Positions 49,812 to 59,359 are shown, numbered from the stretch's first letter. The stretch: 64,000 nucleotides of DNA from Ensifer adhaerens (GCF_002007205.1 NZ_LAZS01000012.1:620001-684000), one strand, 5' to 3'. The notes: generated from the letters alone by a model not told the origin. Translations and numbers: made by a program.

Positions 49812-51233
49812 ATGCTTGGAAAACTGATCCTTGGCGCAACCACCGCCATGGCATTGATGGCGAGCGTCGCCATGCCCGCCTTCGCCGATCCGGTGACGAT
49901 CCGCGTCGTCTCGAAGGATCTCACGACGAGCAATCCTGACGACGTGAAGCTGATGAAGGCCTATGAGGAGGCGCTGAAGGCCAAGGGCACCGACATCCAT
50001 ATCCAGGTCGTCGACCTGCCGTCCTCTGGCTATGCCGACAAGCTCAGCGCCATGCTTCTGTCCGGTGATATCCCCGATCTCATCTATTTCCAGGGCGGCG
50101 ACGCCAAGATGGCCGAACAGGGCGTGCTGGAGGACTGGAACACCTGGCTGCCGAAGACGACCTATCTCAAGGACGCGCTCTTCCCGCACAATGTCGAGCG
50201 TCTGAAGAACTATCCCTACCTGCTCTATGTCTATCCGCCGCGCATTCCGCAGCCGGTCATCCGCACGGACTGGCTGGAGAAATCGGGTGTTGCGGCGCCG
50301 AAGACGACCGACGACTACGTCTCCCTCTTCAAGGCGATCAAGGACGGTGACTTCGACGGCAACGGCAAGGCCGACAGCTACGGCGTTACCACAGCCGACA
50401 ACACCCAGGAGCTCGATGCCATCTTCAACCAGGCCTTCGGCGTGACCGGCACCTGGCTGAAGAACGAAGCCGGCGAATGGGTCCATGCCCGCGTTTCCTC
50501 AGCGGAAAAGGCGAAGATCGCCTTCTACGCATCGCTGCGCGAGCAGGGCCTTTATGATCCGGAATTCATCACCACCAAGTGGGACGTGAAGGAGGACAAG
50601 TTCTATTCCGGCCGTGCCGGCGTGATCTTCGGTTCCTCCGCAGAGGTCCTCGACATCTATGGCGGCAAGATGCGTCAGGCCCATGCGGACGTGAGCTTGA
50701 GCCTGTTGTCGCCGCCCAAGGGGCCGGCCGGCCAGGGCCTGATGGCGCTCGACGTTTCCAAGGAAGCACGCGGGCTCGCGATCGCGACGACGTCCGAGCA
50801 CAAGGAAGAGGTGGTCAAGCTGCTCGACTTCATCGCCAGCCCCGAGGGCCAGGCGATCGAACGCCTCGGCTTCGAGGGCGAGCAGTACACCAAGGACGGC
50901 GAGACGATCAAACCGACCGACAAGCTCGCAACCTGGTATGCCCGCTTCCTGGTTGCCGCCAACTGGCAGCCGCCGGTTCAATGGCTGAGCGAGGCGGCAC
51001 AGCAATCGCTGAAGACGATCTCGGCCGACTTCAAGCCGGACAATGCTTTCGTCTGGCCTGCCGAATACGCCACCGACATCGATGCCACCGAAAACGTCTA
51101 CCGGGCCTGGGTCTACAAGTTCGTCTCCGGCGAAGCCAAGATGGACCAATGGGACCAGTTCGTTTCCGAATGGAACGCTGCCGGCGGCGAGAAAATGACC
51201 GAATATGCAAGGACGGTTCTCAATGACAAATGA
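49812..51233 (+). CDS. ABC transporter substrate-binding protein (LipO/family 1)
   Basis: This gene encodes 473 residues with a Sec signal peptide at about 1-25 (ILGATTAMALMASVAMPAFA). The mature protein belongs to the family-1 binding proteins used with LplB/LplC permeases (KLSAMLLSGDIPDLIYFQGGDAKMAEQGVLEDW). A segment DGDFDGNGKADSYGVTT is a calcium-binding-like loop. It overlaps the first ADP-ribosylglycohydrolase gene by 11 bases, tying uptake to that enzyme. The ligand is unknown; no characterised relative is evident. Confidence 0.93.
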   Translation: MLGKLILGATTAMALMASVAMPAFADPVTIRVVSKDLTTSNPDDVKLMKAYEEALKAKGTDIHIQVVDLPSSGYADKLSAMLLSGDIPDLIYFQGGDAKMAEQGVLEDWNTWLPKTTYLKDALFPHNVERLKNYPYLLYVYPPRIPQPVIRTDWLEKSGVAAPKTTDDYVSLFKAIKDGDFDGNGKADSYGVTTADNTQELDAIFNQAFGVTGTWLKNEAGEWVHARVSSAEKAKIAFYASLREQGLYDPEFITTKWDVKEDKFYSGRAGVIFGSSAEVLDIYGGKMRQAHADVSLSLLSPPKGPAGQGLMALDVSKEARGLAIATTSEHKEEVVKLLDFIASPEGQAIERLGFEGEQYTKDGETIKPTDKLATWYARFLVAANWQPPVQWLSEAAQQSLKTISADFKPDNAFVWPAEYATDIDATENVYRAWVYKFVSGEAKMDQWDQFVSEWNAAGGEKMTEYARTVLNDK

Positions 51234-52428
51234 TGCTGCAGGGCTCTCCCTTCGGGGAAGGGTTCGGGCGCTTCTCTTTGGCGTCGCCTACGGCGACGCC
51301 ATCGGGGCGCCGGTCGAAAAACTCTCCGCCGCGGAAATCCGCGAGCGCTATGGCCGGGTGACGTCGCTCGATACCGAGTGGCACCGCATGAAGCAGAACG
51401 ACGCGGCCCGCAACGGCCGCGTCCGAGGCGGCGGCATCGTCACCGACGATACGCTGATGACCCTTTGCGTCATGTCGATCTACGACGACGTCAAGCGCCA
51501 CCTCGATGCCTGGGACATGGCCTCGGGCATGGTGCGGGAGATCGCGTGGACGCCACGCTGGGTGCCGGAGCTGCAGCGCGAGACGATGCTGATCGAGCGC
51601 CTGTTCTATCCGGAGAAGTGGATCTTCCAGCGCCATCAGCTTTCCGGCTGTGACCCGCGCCAGGGCGGCGTCGGCAACATGGTGAACTGCGGTGCGGCGA
51701 TGTATATCGCGCCGATCGGCGTCGCCAACGCCTGTGATCCGAAGGCGGCCTATGACGAGGCGATTGCCTTTGCTTCCGGCCACCAGCAGAGCTTCGGCCT
51801 GGAGGCCGCCGGCGTGCTCGCCGCTGCCGTGGCCGCCGCTTTCGTGCCGGGGACCACGCTTGACACCGTCATCGAAGAGGCGCTTGCCGTCGCCAAGGAC
51901 GGAACGCGTGATGCGATCGCCGATATCGTCGAGGCTGCGCGCACCCTGAAGGGTGCCGACCATCCGACGGTCGTCGCCGAATTTCACCGGATCATCGCCC
52001 GCTATTCGCCGATGGGCAACGACGTCCAGCACACGCCGCAGAAGGCTGGCATTGCCACCGACGCCTACCAGCCGTCGCGTCTGCACGCGATCGAGGAATT
52101 GCCGCTGGCGCTCGGCTTTGCCGTCGTCAATGACGGCGATTTCTACAAGACGATCGTCGACGGCATCAATTCCGGCCGCGACACGGATTCGATCGGCGTC
52201 ATGGCCGGCGCGATCCTCGGCGCCATGCAGGGCGAAAGCATCATCGACCGGTCGATGGCCTCCCAGCTCGACCGCGTCAACAGGCTCGATCTCTTCGGCG
52301 CCGCCGATGCCTTCACCGAAACGGTGACCGCAATCCAATCGGCTGACCGCAAACGCGAAACGGCGCGCGCGCAGGCGCGCGCAGGGCTCTTTTCAACGCC
52401 CGAACTCACCCAGGTTTCCAGTCTCTAG
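51223..52428 (+). CDS. ADP-ribosylglycohydrolase family protein 1
   Basis: The product is 401 residues from the ATG at 51223, inside the end of the binding-protein gene. The dinuclear-magnesium signatures are complete: GVAYGDAIGAP near residue 20, IVTDDTLMTL at about 80 and NSGRDTDSIGVMAGAILGAM at about 325. Family members remove ADP-ribose or other N/O-linked ribosyl groups from proteins or small molecules. There is no signal peptide. Its location inside a sugar-type ABC operon suggests that it cleaves an imported glycosyl conjugate rather than modified protein; this is inference. Confidence 0.93.
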   Translation: MTNDAAGLSLRGRVRALLFGVAYGDAIGAPVEKLSAAEIRERYGRVTSLDTEWHRMKQNDAARNGRVRGGGIVTDDTLMTLCVMSIYDDVKRHLDAWDMASGMVREIAWTPRWVPELQRETMLIERLFYPEKWIFQRHQLSGCDPRQGGVGNMVNCGAAMYIAPIGVANACDPKAAYDEAIAFASGHQQSFGLEAAGVLAAAVAAAFVPGTTLDTVIEEALAVAKDGTRDAIADIVEAARTLKGADHPTVVAEFHRIIARYSPMGNDVQHTPQKAGIATDAYQPSRLHAIEELPLALGFAVVNDGDFYKTIVDGINSGRDTDSIGVMAGAILGAMQGESIIDRSMASQLDRVNRLDLFGAADAFTETVTAIQSADRKRETARAQARAGLFSTPELTQVSSL

Positions 52429-52444
52429 AATTCGAAAGTATCCG

Positions 52445-54544
52445 ATGCTCAGCACCACAGAAATCTTCGAGCGCATCTATTCCGGCTTCATCGGCAAGGC
52501 GATCGGCGTGCGCTTGGGCGCACCCGTCGAGCCGACGATCTGGAGCTATGAACGCATCCGGGACACCTATGGCGAGGTGACGGAATATCTGCGCGATTTC
52601 AAGAATTTCGCCGCTGATGACGACACCAACGGTCCGGTCTACTTCATCCGGGCGCTGCGCGATTACGGCCTCGGCGCGACGGCCGAGGAGGTCGGCAAGA
52701 CCTGGCTGAACTATGCGGCCGAGGAACACGGCATGTATTGGTGGGGCGGCTTCGGCAACTCGACCGAACATACCGCCTACCAGAACCTGCGCGCCGGCAT
52801 CCCGGCGCCGCAATCCGGCTCGATCGCCCAGAACGGCACCACCGTCGCCGAGCAGATCGGCGGTCAGATCTTTATCGACAGCTGGGGCTGGGTGCATCCG
52901 GCCGACCCGAAGAAGGCTGCCGAAGCCTCAGCCCGTGCGGCAAGTGTCGCCCATGACGGCGAGGGCCTACACGGCGCCCGCTTCTGCGCCGCGGCCATCG
53001 CCCAAGCCTTTGTTGCCAAGAACATCGAGGACGTGATCGAGACGGGCCTCGCGACGATCCCGACCGACTCCCTTTATGCCAAGGTTTCGCGCGCGGTACT
53101 CCGCTTCCACGACGGCAACCGGAACGACTGGCGTGCCTGCCGCGACATGCTGACGGCGGATTGGGGCTACGACCGCTATCCCGGCGTCTGCCACATCATT
53201 CCGAATGCCGGCGTCTTGATCATGAGCCTGATCTACGGCCAGGGTGATCTGCCGCGCACCGTCGAGATCGCCACCATGGCCGGCTGGGACACGGACTGCA
53301 ACGCCGGCAATGCCGGTGCGATCGTCGGCACCCTCCAGCAGGTGCAGCCGGGCTGGGACAAGTACCGCAAGCCGATCAACGATTTCGTCGTCGCTTCCGG
53401 CGTAACCGGTACGGTCAACGTCGTCGACATCCCCTCCTTTGCGCGCGAACTGACCGTGCTGGCGCTCCGTCTGCAGGAGCGGGAAGCACCGGCCCTCTGG
53501 GTCGAGGATTTCGAGCGGCGCGGCGTTCGCTTCGATTTTGACGCGCCCGGCGCCACCCATGGGTTCCGCACCGAGCCGTTCAACCAGATCGCCGTCAAGG
53601 CATCGGCGGAGCGCCACACGGAGAACGCCAAGGGATCGCTGGAAATCCTGCTCGACCGGCTCGAGCGCGGCCACGGCGGGCGCATCTTCTGGAAGCCCTT
53701 CTATCGCCGCTCCGACTTCGACGACGAGCGCTATCGCCCGATGTTCACGCCGCTTGCCGACGACGGCCAGACGGTGACGTTCAAGCTGTGGCTCGACCCT
53801 TGGAACGGTGACGGAAATCTGCGTGTGGCGCCTTACGTCCGTCGCGCCATGAGCGGCACCATCCAGGAAACCGGCGCCTGGCACGTGCCTTCGGCCAGCG
53901 GCTGGCAGGACTACGCGTTCACTATCCCCGACGGCAATGGCGAGGCGGTCGACGAGATCGGCATTCTGGTCGAATATTTCGGGCGCCTGAAATTCCTCGG
54001 TCGGCTGTTCCTTGCCGACTTCTCCGTTTCCGGCAAGGGCCGCGCCGTCATCGACCCGGCGAAAGAAGCGCATGAATGGGGCGGCATCACCCGCTTCACC
54101 TGGAACCGCGGCCATTGGAGCCTGCAGCAGGGTCGTATTCATGCCCATACTGCCACTGACGCGGATGCCTGGACCGGCAACGCCTATCTCCGCGACGTCA
54201 GTGTCAAGGCCGAGCTTCAGCCGCACTCGGGTGCCTCGCACCTGGTGGTGGCCCGGGCTCAGGGCACGAGCCGCTTTTATGCCGCCGGTTTCGAGAACGG
54301 CGAAGCCGTGATCCTTCTTGAAGACCACGGCACGAAGATCCTCGCGCGCAGCCCGTTCCGTATCGAATACGGCCGGAGCTACGCGGTCGATCTCACTGTC
54401 GAAGGCGGCAAGCTGACGCTTTCCGTCGATGGCGAGCGGGTGCTTCAGGCGGACGATGCGACGCTGCGCTACGGCATGGCTGGCCTTCGCATGGCCTCTG
54501 CCGGGCGCATGTCGATCGGCCGGCTTGAGGTCGCCGAGCGCTAA
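52445..54544 (+). CDS. ADP-ribosylglycohydrolase family protein 2 with C-terminal beta-rich extension
   Basis: This gene encodes 699 residues. The N-terminal 340 residues carry a variant of the family signatures: GFIGKAIGVRLGAPVE (Lys where the first protein has Asp), AADDDTNGPVYFI and MAGWDTDCNAGNAGAIVG. The C-terminal 340 residues are beta-rich, with W-rich segments such as WHVPSASGWQDYAF and YAVDLTVEGGKLTLSVDGERVLQ that resemble LamG/carbohydrate-binding folds. No signal peptide is seen. It follows the first such gene by 16 bases. The two proteins are distant, so they probably act at different bonds or steps. Confidence 0.9.
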   Translation: MLSTTEIFERIYSGFIGKAIGVRLGAPVEPTIWSYERIRDTYGEVTEYLRDFKNFAADDDTNGPVYFIRALRDYGLGATAEEVGKTWLNYAAEEHGMYWWGGFGNSTEHTAYQNLRAGIPAPQSGSIAQNGTTVAEQIGGQIFIDSWGWVHPADPKKAAEASARAASVAHDGEGLHGARFCAAAIAQAFVAKNIEDVIETGLATIPTDSLYAKVSRAVLRFHDGNRNDWRACRDMLTADWGYDRYPGVCHIIPNAGVLIMSLIYGQGDLPRTVEIATMAGWDTDCNAGNAGAIVGTLQQVQPGWDKYRKPINDFVVASGVTGTVNVVDIPSFARELTVLALRLQEREAPALWVEDFERRGVRFDFDAPGATHGFRTEPFNQIAVKASAERHTENAKGSLEILLDRLERGHGGRIFWKPFYRRSDFDDERYRPMFTPLADDGQTVTFKLWLDPWNGDGNLRVAPYVRRAMSGTIQETGAWHVPSASGWQDYAFTIPDGNGEAVDEIGILVEYFGRLKFLGRLFLADFSVSGKGRAVIDPAKEAHEWGGITRFTWNRGHWSLQQGRIHAHTATDADAWTGNAYLRDVSVKAELQPHSGASHLVVARAQGTSRFYAAGFENGEAVILLEDHGTKILARSPFRIEYGRSYAVDLTVEGGKLTLSVDGERVLQADDATLRYGMAGLRMASAGRMSIGRLEVAER

Positions 54545-54574
54545 CTGGGCGAGGCGGAAAGAAAGGGAGGAAAC

Positions 54575-55624
54575 ATGTCCGAGATAGAGCTTAGAAGCGT
54601 TGGCAAGAGCTATGGCAGTGTAGCCGTGCTCAACGACATTTCGCTGGAAATGGGCAATGGTGAATTCGTCGTGCTTGTCGGCCCTTCGGGCTGCGGCAAG
54701 TCCACGCTGTTGCGCATGATCGCCGGGCTGGAGGACATCTCCGCCGGCGAGATCACCATCGGCGGCAAGGTCGTCAACGACATGCCGGCAAAGGAGCGTG
54801 ACATCGCCATGGTCTTCCAGTCTTACGCGCTCTATCCGCACATGAAGGTCTCGGAAAACATGAGCTTCGCGCTGAAGCTTGCCGGCGCGCCGAAGGCGGA
54901 GATCCAGAAACGCGTGAGTGAGGCGGCCGAGATCCTCGGCTTGGAAAAGCTGCTCGACCGCCTGCCGCGGGAGCTCTCCGGCGGCCAACGCCAGCGTGTC
55001 GCCATGGGGCGTGCCATCGTGCGCGACCCGCGCGCCTTCCTGTTCGACGAGCCGCTGTCGAACCTCGACGCCAAGCTGCGCGTGAAGATGCGCGGTGAAA
55101 TCAAGAAGCTGCACCAGCGGCTGCGCCGGACGATGGTCTATGTCACGCACGATCAGACCGAGGCCATGACAATGGCCGACAAGATCGTGGTGATGAACGG
55201 CGGCAGGATAGAACAGGCGGGGGCGCCGCTCGACCTCTACAACGATCCCGCCAACCTCTTCGTTGCCGGCTTCATCGGTTCGCCGGAGATCAACCTCATC
55301 GAGACGATCGCCGAGGGCGAGACGGCGTTGACGCGCGGCGGGGTCTCGCTGCCGCTTGGCAGGCGGGTGCAGCCGGGAACGCGGGTCGTCTGCGGCATCC
55401 GCCCGCAACACATCACGCTCGGCACAACCGGCGTGCCGGGCCGCATCAGCCTGGTCGAGCCGACCGGCGAGGATCAGGAAATCGTCGTCGATATGGGCGG
55501 GGAGGACATCTCGGTCGTCGTCCATGGCGGCAAGCTGCTATCGGCCGGGCAGGACGTGATGCTTGATATCGACGCCGACAAGGTTCTGCTCTTCGACAAG
55601 GACACCGGGGAGCGCCTTCGATGA
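54575..55624 (+). CDS. ABC transporter ATP-binding protein (UgpC/MsmK type)
   Basis: This gene encodes 349 residues with Walker [10 protein letters not shown], signature [16 protein letters not shown], Walker [13 protein letters not shown] and VTHDQTEAM, plus the MalK-type C-terminal domain (FIGSPEINLIETI, GIRPQHITLG). A GGGAGG site precedes the ATG. It lies between the hydrolases and the CoA-transferase, overlapping the latter by four bases, which binds the catabolic genes into one transcript with the transporter. Confidence 0.95.
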   Translation: MSEIELRSVGKSYGSVAVLNDISLEMGNGEFVVLVGPSGCGKSTLLRMIAGLEDISAGEITIGGKVVNDMPAKERDIAMVFQSYALYPHMKVSENMSFALKLAGAPKAEIQKRVSEAAEILGLEKLLDRLPRELSGGQRQRVAMGRAIVRDPRAFLFDEPLSNLDAKLRVKMRGEIKKLHQRLRRTMVYVTHDQTEAMTMADKIVVMNGGRIEQAGAPLDLYNDPANLFVAGFIGSPEINLIETIAEGETALTRGGVSLPLGRRVQPGTRVVCGIRPQHITLGTTGVPGRISLVEPTGEDQEIVVDMGGEDISVVVHGGKLLSAGQDVMLDIDADKVLLFDKDTGERLR

Positions 55625-56838
55625 GTGGATTTGCGAAGCGACAGTTCGATCCCGACGCCAAGGGGCCGCTTGTCGGCACAAGGGTTCTGGATCTTTCCCG
55701 TCTCGTTGCCGGCAACATGCTGTCGCTGCAGCTTGCGGATGCCGGCGCCGACGTCATCAAGATCGAGCCGCCGGCCGGCGATCCGCTCAGGGACTGGAAG
55801 GACGACGGCCATTCGCTCTATTGGAAGACCTATAGCCGCAACAAGCGCTCCGTCGTCCTGAACCTCAGGCATGAGCCGGCCATGGCAGCGCTCTGGGCGC
55901 TGATCGAAACGGCCGACGTCTTTATCGAGAATTTCCGGCCGGGAACGCTGGAGCGCATGGGGCTTTCGCCGGAAGCGCTGCACGCCCGCAATCCCAATCT
56001 CATCATTGTGCGCATCTCCGGTTTCGGCCAGACCGGCCCCTATGCACAGTTCCCCGGCTTCGGCACGATCGTCGAAGGCATGAGCGGCTTTGCCTTCAGA
56101 ACGGGCTTTCCCGACCGGGAACCGGTTCTGCCGCCGCTGGCGCTCGCCGACATGATTGCCGGCGTCTATGGCAGCTCGGCCACCGTGACAGCGTTGCTTG
56201 CGCGCGATCGCGGCTACGCAAAAGGACAGGTCATCGACCTGTCGCTGCTGGAACCGATGTTCTCGGTGCTTGGCCCCGAAGCGGCGATCTATCAGACGAC
56301 CGGCAAGATCAAGGAGCGCGTGGGCAGCGCCTCCAATACGGCCGCGCCCCGCAATGTCTACCGCTGCCGCGACGGAAAGTACGTGGCGCTGTCCGGATCG
56401 ACGCCACAGGTCGCACGGAGGATCTTCGAGATCATCGGCCGTGCCGACATGAACGCGGATCCACGCTTCGCCACCAATTCGGAGCGCGTCAGGAACCGCG
56501 AACTTGTCGACGAGGCCGTTGGCGGCTGGTTTGCCCGGCACGACCATGACGAGGCGCTGAAGATCATGCGTGACGCCGGCGCGACGGTCGGACCGATCTA
56601 CAATATCGCAGATGCCGCGTCGGACCCGCATTTCGCCGAGCGCGAAATCATCGTCGATGTCGAGGATGACGAGTTCGGCAGCCTGCCGATGCACAACATC
56701 GTGCCGCGGCTTTCCCAGACGCCGGGCGTCTGGCGGCGGCCGGCACCAGCGCTTGGGGAACACACGGCGGAAGTTCTGGCCGAAGCGGGACTGGATCGCG
56801 GCGCGATCGAGACGATACTCCAGGGTAAAGCCGCATGA
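55621..56838 (+). CDS. Class III CoA-transferase (CaiB/BaiF family)
   Basis: This gene encodes 405 residues. Features are VLDLSRLVAGNMLSLQLADAGADVIKIEPP at the start, NKRSVVLNL and the active-site Asp in LALADMIAGVYGSSATV at about 178. These enzymes move CoA between carboxylic acids through an aspartyl-CoA thioester. It overlaps both the ATPase gene and the lyase gene by four bases. With the lyase that follows, it probably activates a dicarboxylic or hydroxy-acid released from the imported compound. Confidence 0.94.
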   Translation: MSGFAKRQFDPDAKGPLVGTRVLDLSRLVAGNMLSLQLADAGADVIKIEPPAGDPLRDWKDDGHSLYWKTYSRNKRSVVLNLRHEPAMAALWALIETADVFIENFRPGTLERMGLSPEALHARNPNLIIVRISGFGQTGPYAQFPGFGTIVEGMSGFAFRTGFPDREPVLPPLALADMIAGVYGSSATVTALLARDRGYAKGQVIDLSLLEPMFSVLGPEAAIYQTTGKIKERVGSASNTAAPRNVYRCRDGKYVALSGSTPQVARRIFEIIGRADMNADPRFATNSERVRNRELVDEAVGGWFARHDHDEALKIMRDAGATVGPIYNIADAASDPHFAEREIIVDVEDDEFGSLPMHNIVPRLSQTPGVWRRPAPALGEHTAEVLAEAGLDRGAIETILQGKAA

Positions 56839-57686
56839 GGCTTCGCTCCCTACTCTACGTCCCGGCCTCGTCCGCAAAATTCATCGCCAAGGCGCACGAA
56901 CGCGGAGCGGATGCGATCATCCTCGACCTGGAAGATTCAGTCGCCCCGGATCAGAAACAGGCCGCAAGGGATGGGTTGAAGGACGCCGTGGCGCAGGTGG
57001 CACGCGGTGGTGCGACCGTCTTTGTCCGCATCAATTCGGCGCCGGATCTGCGGATGGCGGATGCAGAGGCCGCCTGCCGTGCCGGCGCGTTCGGTCTCTA
57101 TGTCGCGAAAACCCGGTCGCCGCAGGAGCTAGAGGATATTGCAGCGCATCTCGCACCAGTTGAGCGGCAGATCGGCAGGCCGCCGGTCGCCTTCGTGCCA
57201 CTCCTCGAAGATGCCGGGGCAGTTCTCGATGCGCGCGCGATTGCCCGCGTCAGCCGCGTGGTCGGCCTTGCCGCTGGCGGCGAAGACATCGCGACCAGCA
57301 TGGGCGCAGAACCGCTGCCAGACGTATTGCGACTTCCGAAACTGATGGTCCACCTTGCCGCCAAGGCGGAAGGCAAGCTGTCCTTCGGCATGCTTTTGAC
57401 GGTTGCGGACTATAGGCGACTGGATGCCTTGAAGGCAGCCGCTCGTGAGGCGAAGGCCCATGGGTTCGATGGCGCGAGCTGCGTCCACCCGTCCGTGGTT
57501 CCGGTGCTGAACGCGTCCTATTCCCCGAGCGCAGAGCAGATTGCCTGGGCAAGGACCGTGATCGATGCAGCGCTGGCCGCTGAAGCGGAGGGGCAGGGCG
57601 CCTTCGCGCTGAACGGCACGATGGTCGACACGCCGATCATCGAACGCGCGCGCCATGTTCTCGAACAGGCAGGCGACCTTCGCTGA
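56835..57686 (+). CDS. CitE/HpcH-type CoA ester lyase
   Basis: This gene encodes 283 residues. The TIM-barrel signatures are LYVPASSAKFIAKAHERGADAIILDLEDSVAP, FVRINS, PLLEDAGAVLDARAI and FDGASCVHPSVV, with the metal-binding Glu and Asp conserved. Members cleave malyl-CoA, citramalyl-CoA or similar beta-hydroxyacyl-CoA to acetyl- or propionyl-CoA and a 2-oxo acid. It ends the operon. Pairing with a class III CoA-transferase is known from itaconate and methylaspartate-type routes; here the acid is unknown. Confidence 0.93.
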   Translation: MRLRSLLYVPASSAKFIAKAHERGADAIILDLEDSVAPDQKQAARDGLKDAVAQVARGGATVFVRINSAPDLRMADAEAACRAGAFGLYVAKTRSPQELEDIAAHLAPVERQIGRPPVAFVPLLEDAGAVLDARAIARVSRVVGLAAGGEDIATSMGAEPLPDVLRLPKLMVHLAAKAEGKLSFGMLLTVADYRRLDALKAAAREAKAHGFDGASCVHPSVVPVLNASYSPSAEQIAWARTVIDAALAAEAEGQGAFALNGTMVDTPIIERARHVLEQAGDLR

Positions 57687-57728
57687 CGCATGTCCGTAAG
57701 CGGGCTTTGGCTGCACGCCGGTCGGTAG

Positions 57729-57769
57729 ATGCGGGATCGACTTGAGCCGATGCGACCGCGTTCCCGCAT
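57729..57769. terminator. Weak hairpin between convergent genes
   Basis: ATGCGGGA (57729-57736) pairs with TCCCGCAT (57762-57769) across a 25-base spacer, between the lyase gene and the convergent DUF882 gene. Confidence 0.35.
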
Positions 57770-57778
57770 TCAGCCGGA

Positions 57779-59086
57779 TCAGAAACGTTCCGTGTCGAAG
57801 GTCTTCTTTTCCTTGCCGACCTGGGAGACACCTTTTTGAACGCGCCGCGTATCCTCGGCGCTTGCCACGGAGAGTTCCAGATTTGCCGGAAGAGCCAACC
57901 GCTCGAGATCCTTGGCCGGCGCCAGCGCCCATTTGAACAGCGCGGCATCGCGAATAGTCCATTCGGCTTTCGTGGGCGTCGGGCCGGTGAGGCTGGTTTC
58001 GTGCGCAGCCGGCGGCCGCATCATGCCCACGCCAAGCGCGACCTTGAACGACGAGGAGGGAATGAACGCGGAGACATTTGTGGGGAGACCACGCTCGGCA
58101 GCAACAGGAGCAGTACCGAGCGCGGCGGTGGCCGTGGCCGTGGCGCGGAGCGTCGGCAGCGGCACGGTGATCGCCGCAAGGTCGAAGAAGGGCGGTTTTT
58201 CGGCGGCCACCTTCCTTATGGTCTGAAGCTCGAGGGCTTCTTCTCCACGGCTCTTGCGCGTCGGAAGCATCGCAGTCAGCAGCGTGTTGCCGGAGGATTC
58301 GCCGTTCTTGAGTTTGGCCGTGCCGGCGCTGTTTGCAGCCACGATCGAGGTGGCCTTGACCCGTCGCTTGTAGTCGGCCATCGCCTGGTCATAACCCGGC
58401 AAAGCCCCGCCGCTGGCAGGAAGGTGGAGCGTCTGCCCCTTCGGGAAGATGCGGGCGAGCTCCTGGCGCGACATGCGCGGCCACGCCCGCACGTTTCCGA
58501 CGTCGAGATGCACGAAGGGAGATCCAGACGTGGGGTAATAACCCACGCCGCCGACCTGCATCTGCATGGCGATCTCCCGCAGTCGGGTGAGCTTCACGCC
58601 GGGGATGTAGAAGTCCATTGCCTTGCCCAGCATATGCTGGCTGTTCTTGGCGACCCCGGTGCTGCGCGAGCGGCCGCGCAGCATGCTGTTGGTGGCTGGC
58701 GAACGGTAGGCCGAGACGACGTTGATATAGTCCTTCGCACCGGCGCGCTGGTAGACCTCCCAGACGAGGTCGAGAAGGCGCGGGTCCATGCGGGCAGGCT
58801 CGTTCCTTCGCCAGTCGCGCAGGAAACGGTTGATCTGCGTGAGCCCCTTCTGGTCGTATTTGCCGTCGCGCTTGTAGGTGATCGTCGCGCGTTCGCCGGT
58901 ATGCGTGAAGAACAGCTTCAGTGACCGGACTTCTGCCGAAGACGCGGTGCTGGTGAAGGTGATCGTGGACGCTGCTATGGCCGCGGTCGCGGCGACTCTC
59001 GCAGCCCACCGGGCGATACGCTTCGCGGCCCTGCCGATAGCAGGCGAGGCAGGCTCTGGATACGCGGTTACAAGATACTCAGACAC
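57779..59086 (-). CDS. DUF882/YcbK-type murein peptidase-like protein
   Basis: The product is about 435 residues from a GTG at 59086; the start is uncertain. A basic N-terminus and hydrophobic helix (AATAAIAASTITFTSTASSA) act as signal or anchor. The peptidase M15-like zinc core has YRSPATNSMLRGRS, SQHMLGKAMDFYIPG and FVHLDVGNVRAWPR, supplying the His-Asp-His ligands. The C-terminal 200 residues are low-complexity and variable. It probably trims peptidoglycan cross-links in the periplasm. It is convergent with the lyase gene and not functionally tied to it. Confidence 0.88.
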   Translation of the reverse strand: MSEYLVTAYPEPASPAIGRAAKRIARWAARVAATAAIAASTITFTSTASSAEVRSLKLFFTHTGERATITYKRDGKYDQKGLTQINRFLRDWRRNEPARMDPRLLDLVWEVYQRAGAKDYINVVSAYRSPATNSMLRGRSRSTGVAKNSQHMLGKAMDFYIPGVKLTRLREIAMQMQVGGVGYYPTSGSPFVHLDVGNVRAWPRMSRQELARIFPKGQTLHLPASGGALPGYDQAMADYKRRVKATSIVAANSAGTAKLKNGESSGNTLLTAMLPTRKSRGEEALELQTIRKVAAEKPPFFDLAAITVPLPTLRATATATAALGTAPVAAERGLPTNVSAFIPSSSFKVALGVGMMRPPAAHETSLTGPTPTKAEWTIRDAALFKWALAPAKDLERLALPANLELSVASAEDTRRVQKGVSQVGKEKKTFDTERF

Positions 59087-59359
59087 GGCGGTTTCCGATT
59101 CAAACGAGGTACAATCCACCGGCGGCAACGGCCGGCGGCTCGGCTCTTCGACGGAGATTATGGTCAACAAAGGATTAAGAAGCGGTTGATGCCGCCAGCC
59201 GCACGTCCTGATGTCGGATTGTTTCCCTCGCCGGAAACGGAATTGCTGCCAAACCGTGCCCAAATTGCATCGCTGCGCCGGCCGGGTGGCGAGGCATGCG
59301 GCGGCAACGCCGTCATGCGTCGATCTTGCGGCGCGGCCTCTTCGCAGCCGGTCCGCTGG

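Noticed and set aside
52967-55525. 852-codon minus-strand open frame
   Set aside because: It is antisense to the second ADP-ribosylglycohydrolase and the ATPase genes, which have clear domains. Its composition (His/Arg/Val-rich, no domain) is the usual shadow of high-GC coding DNA.
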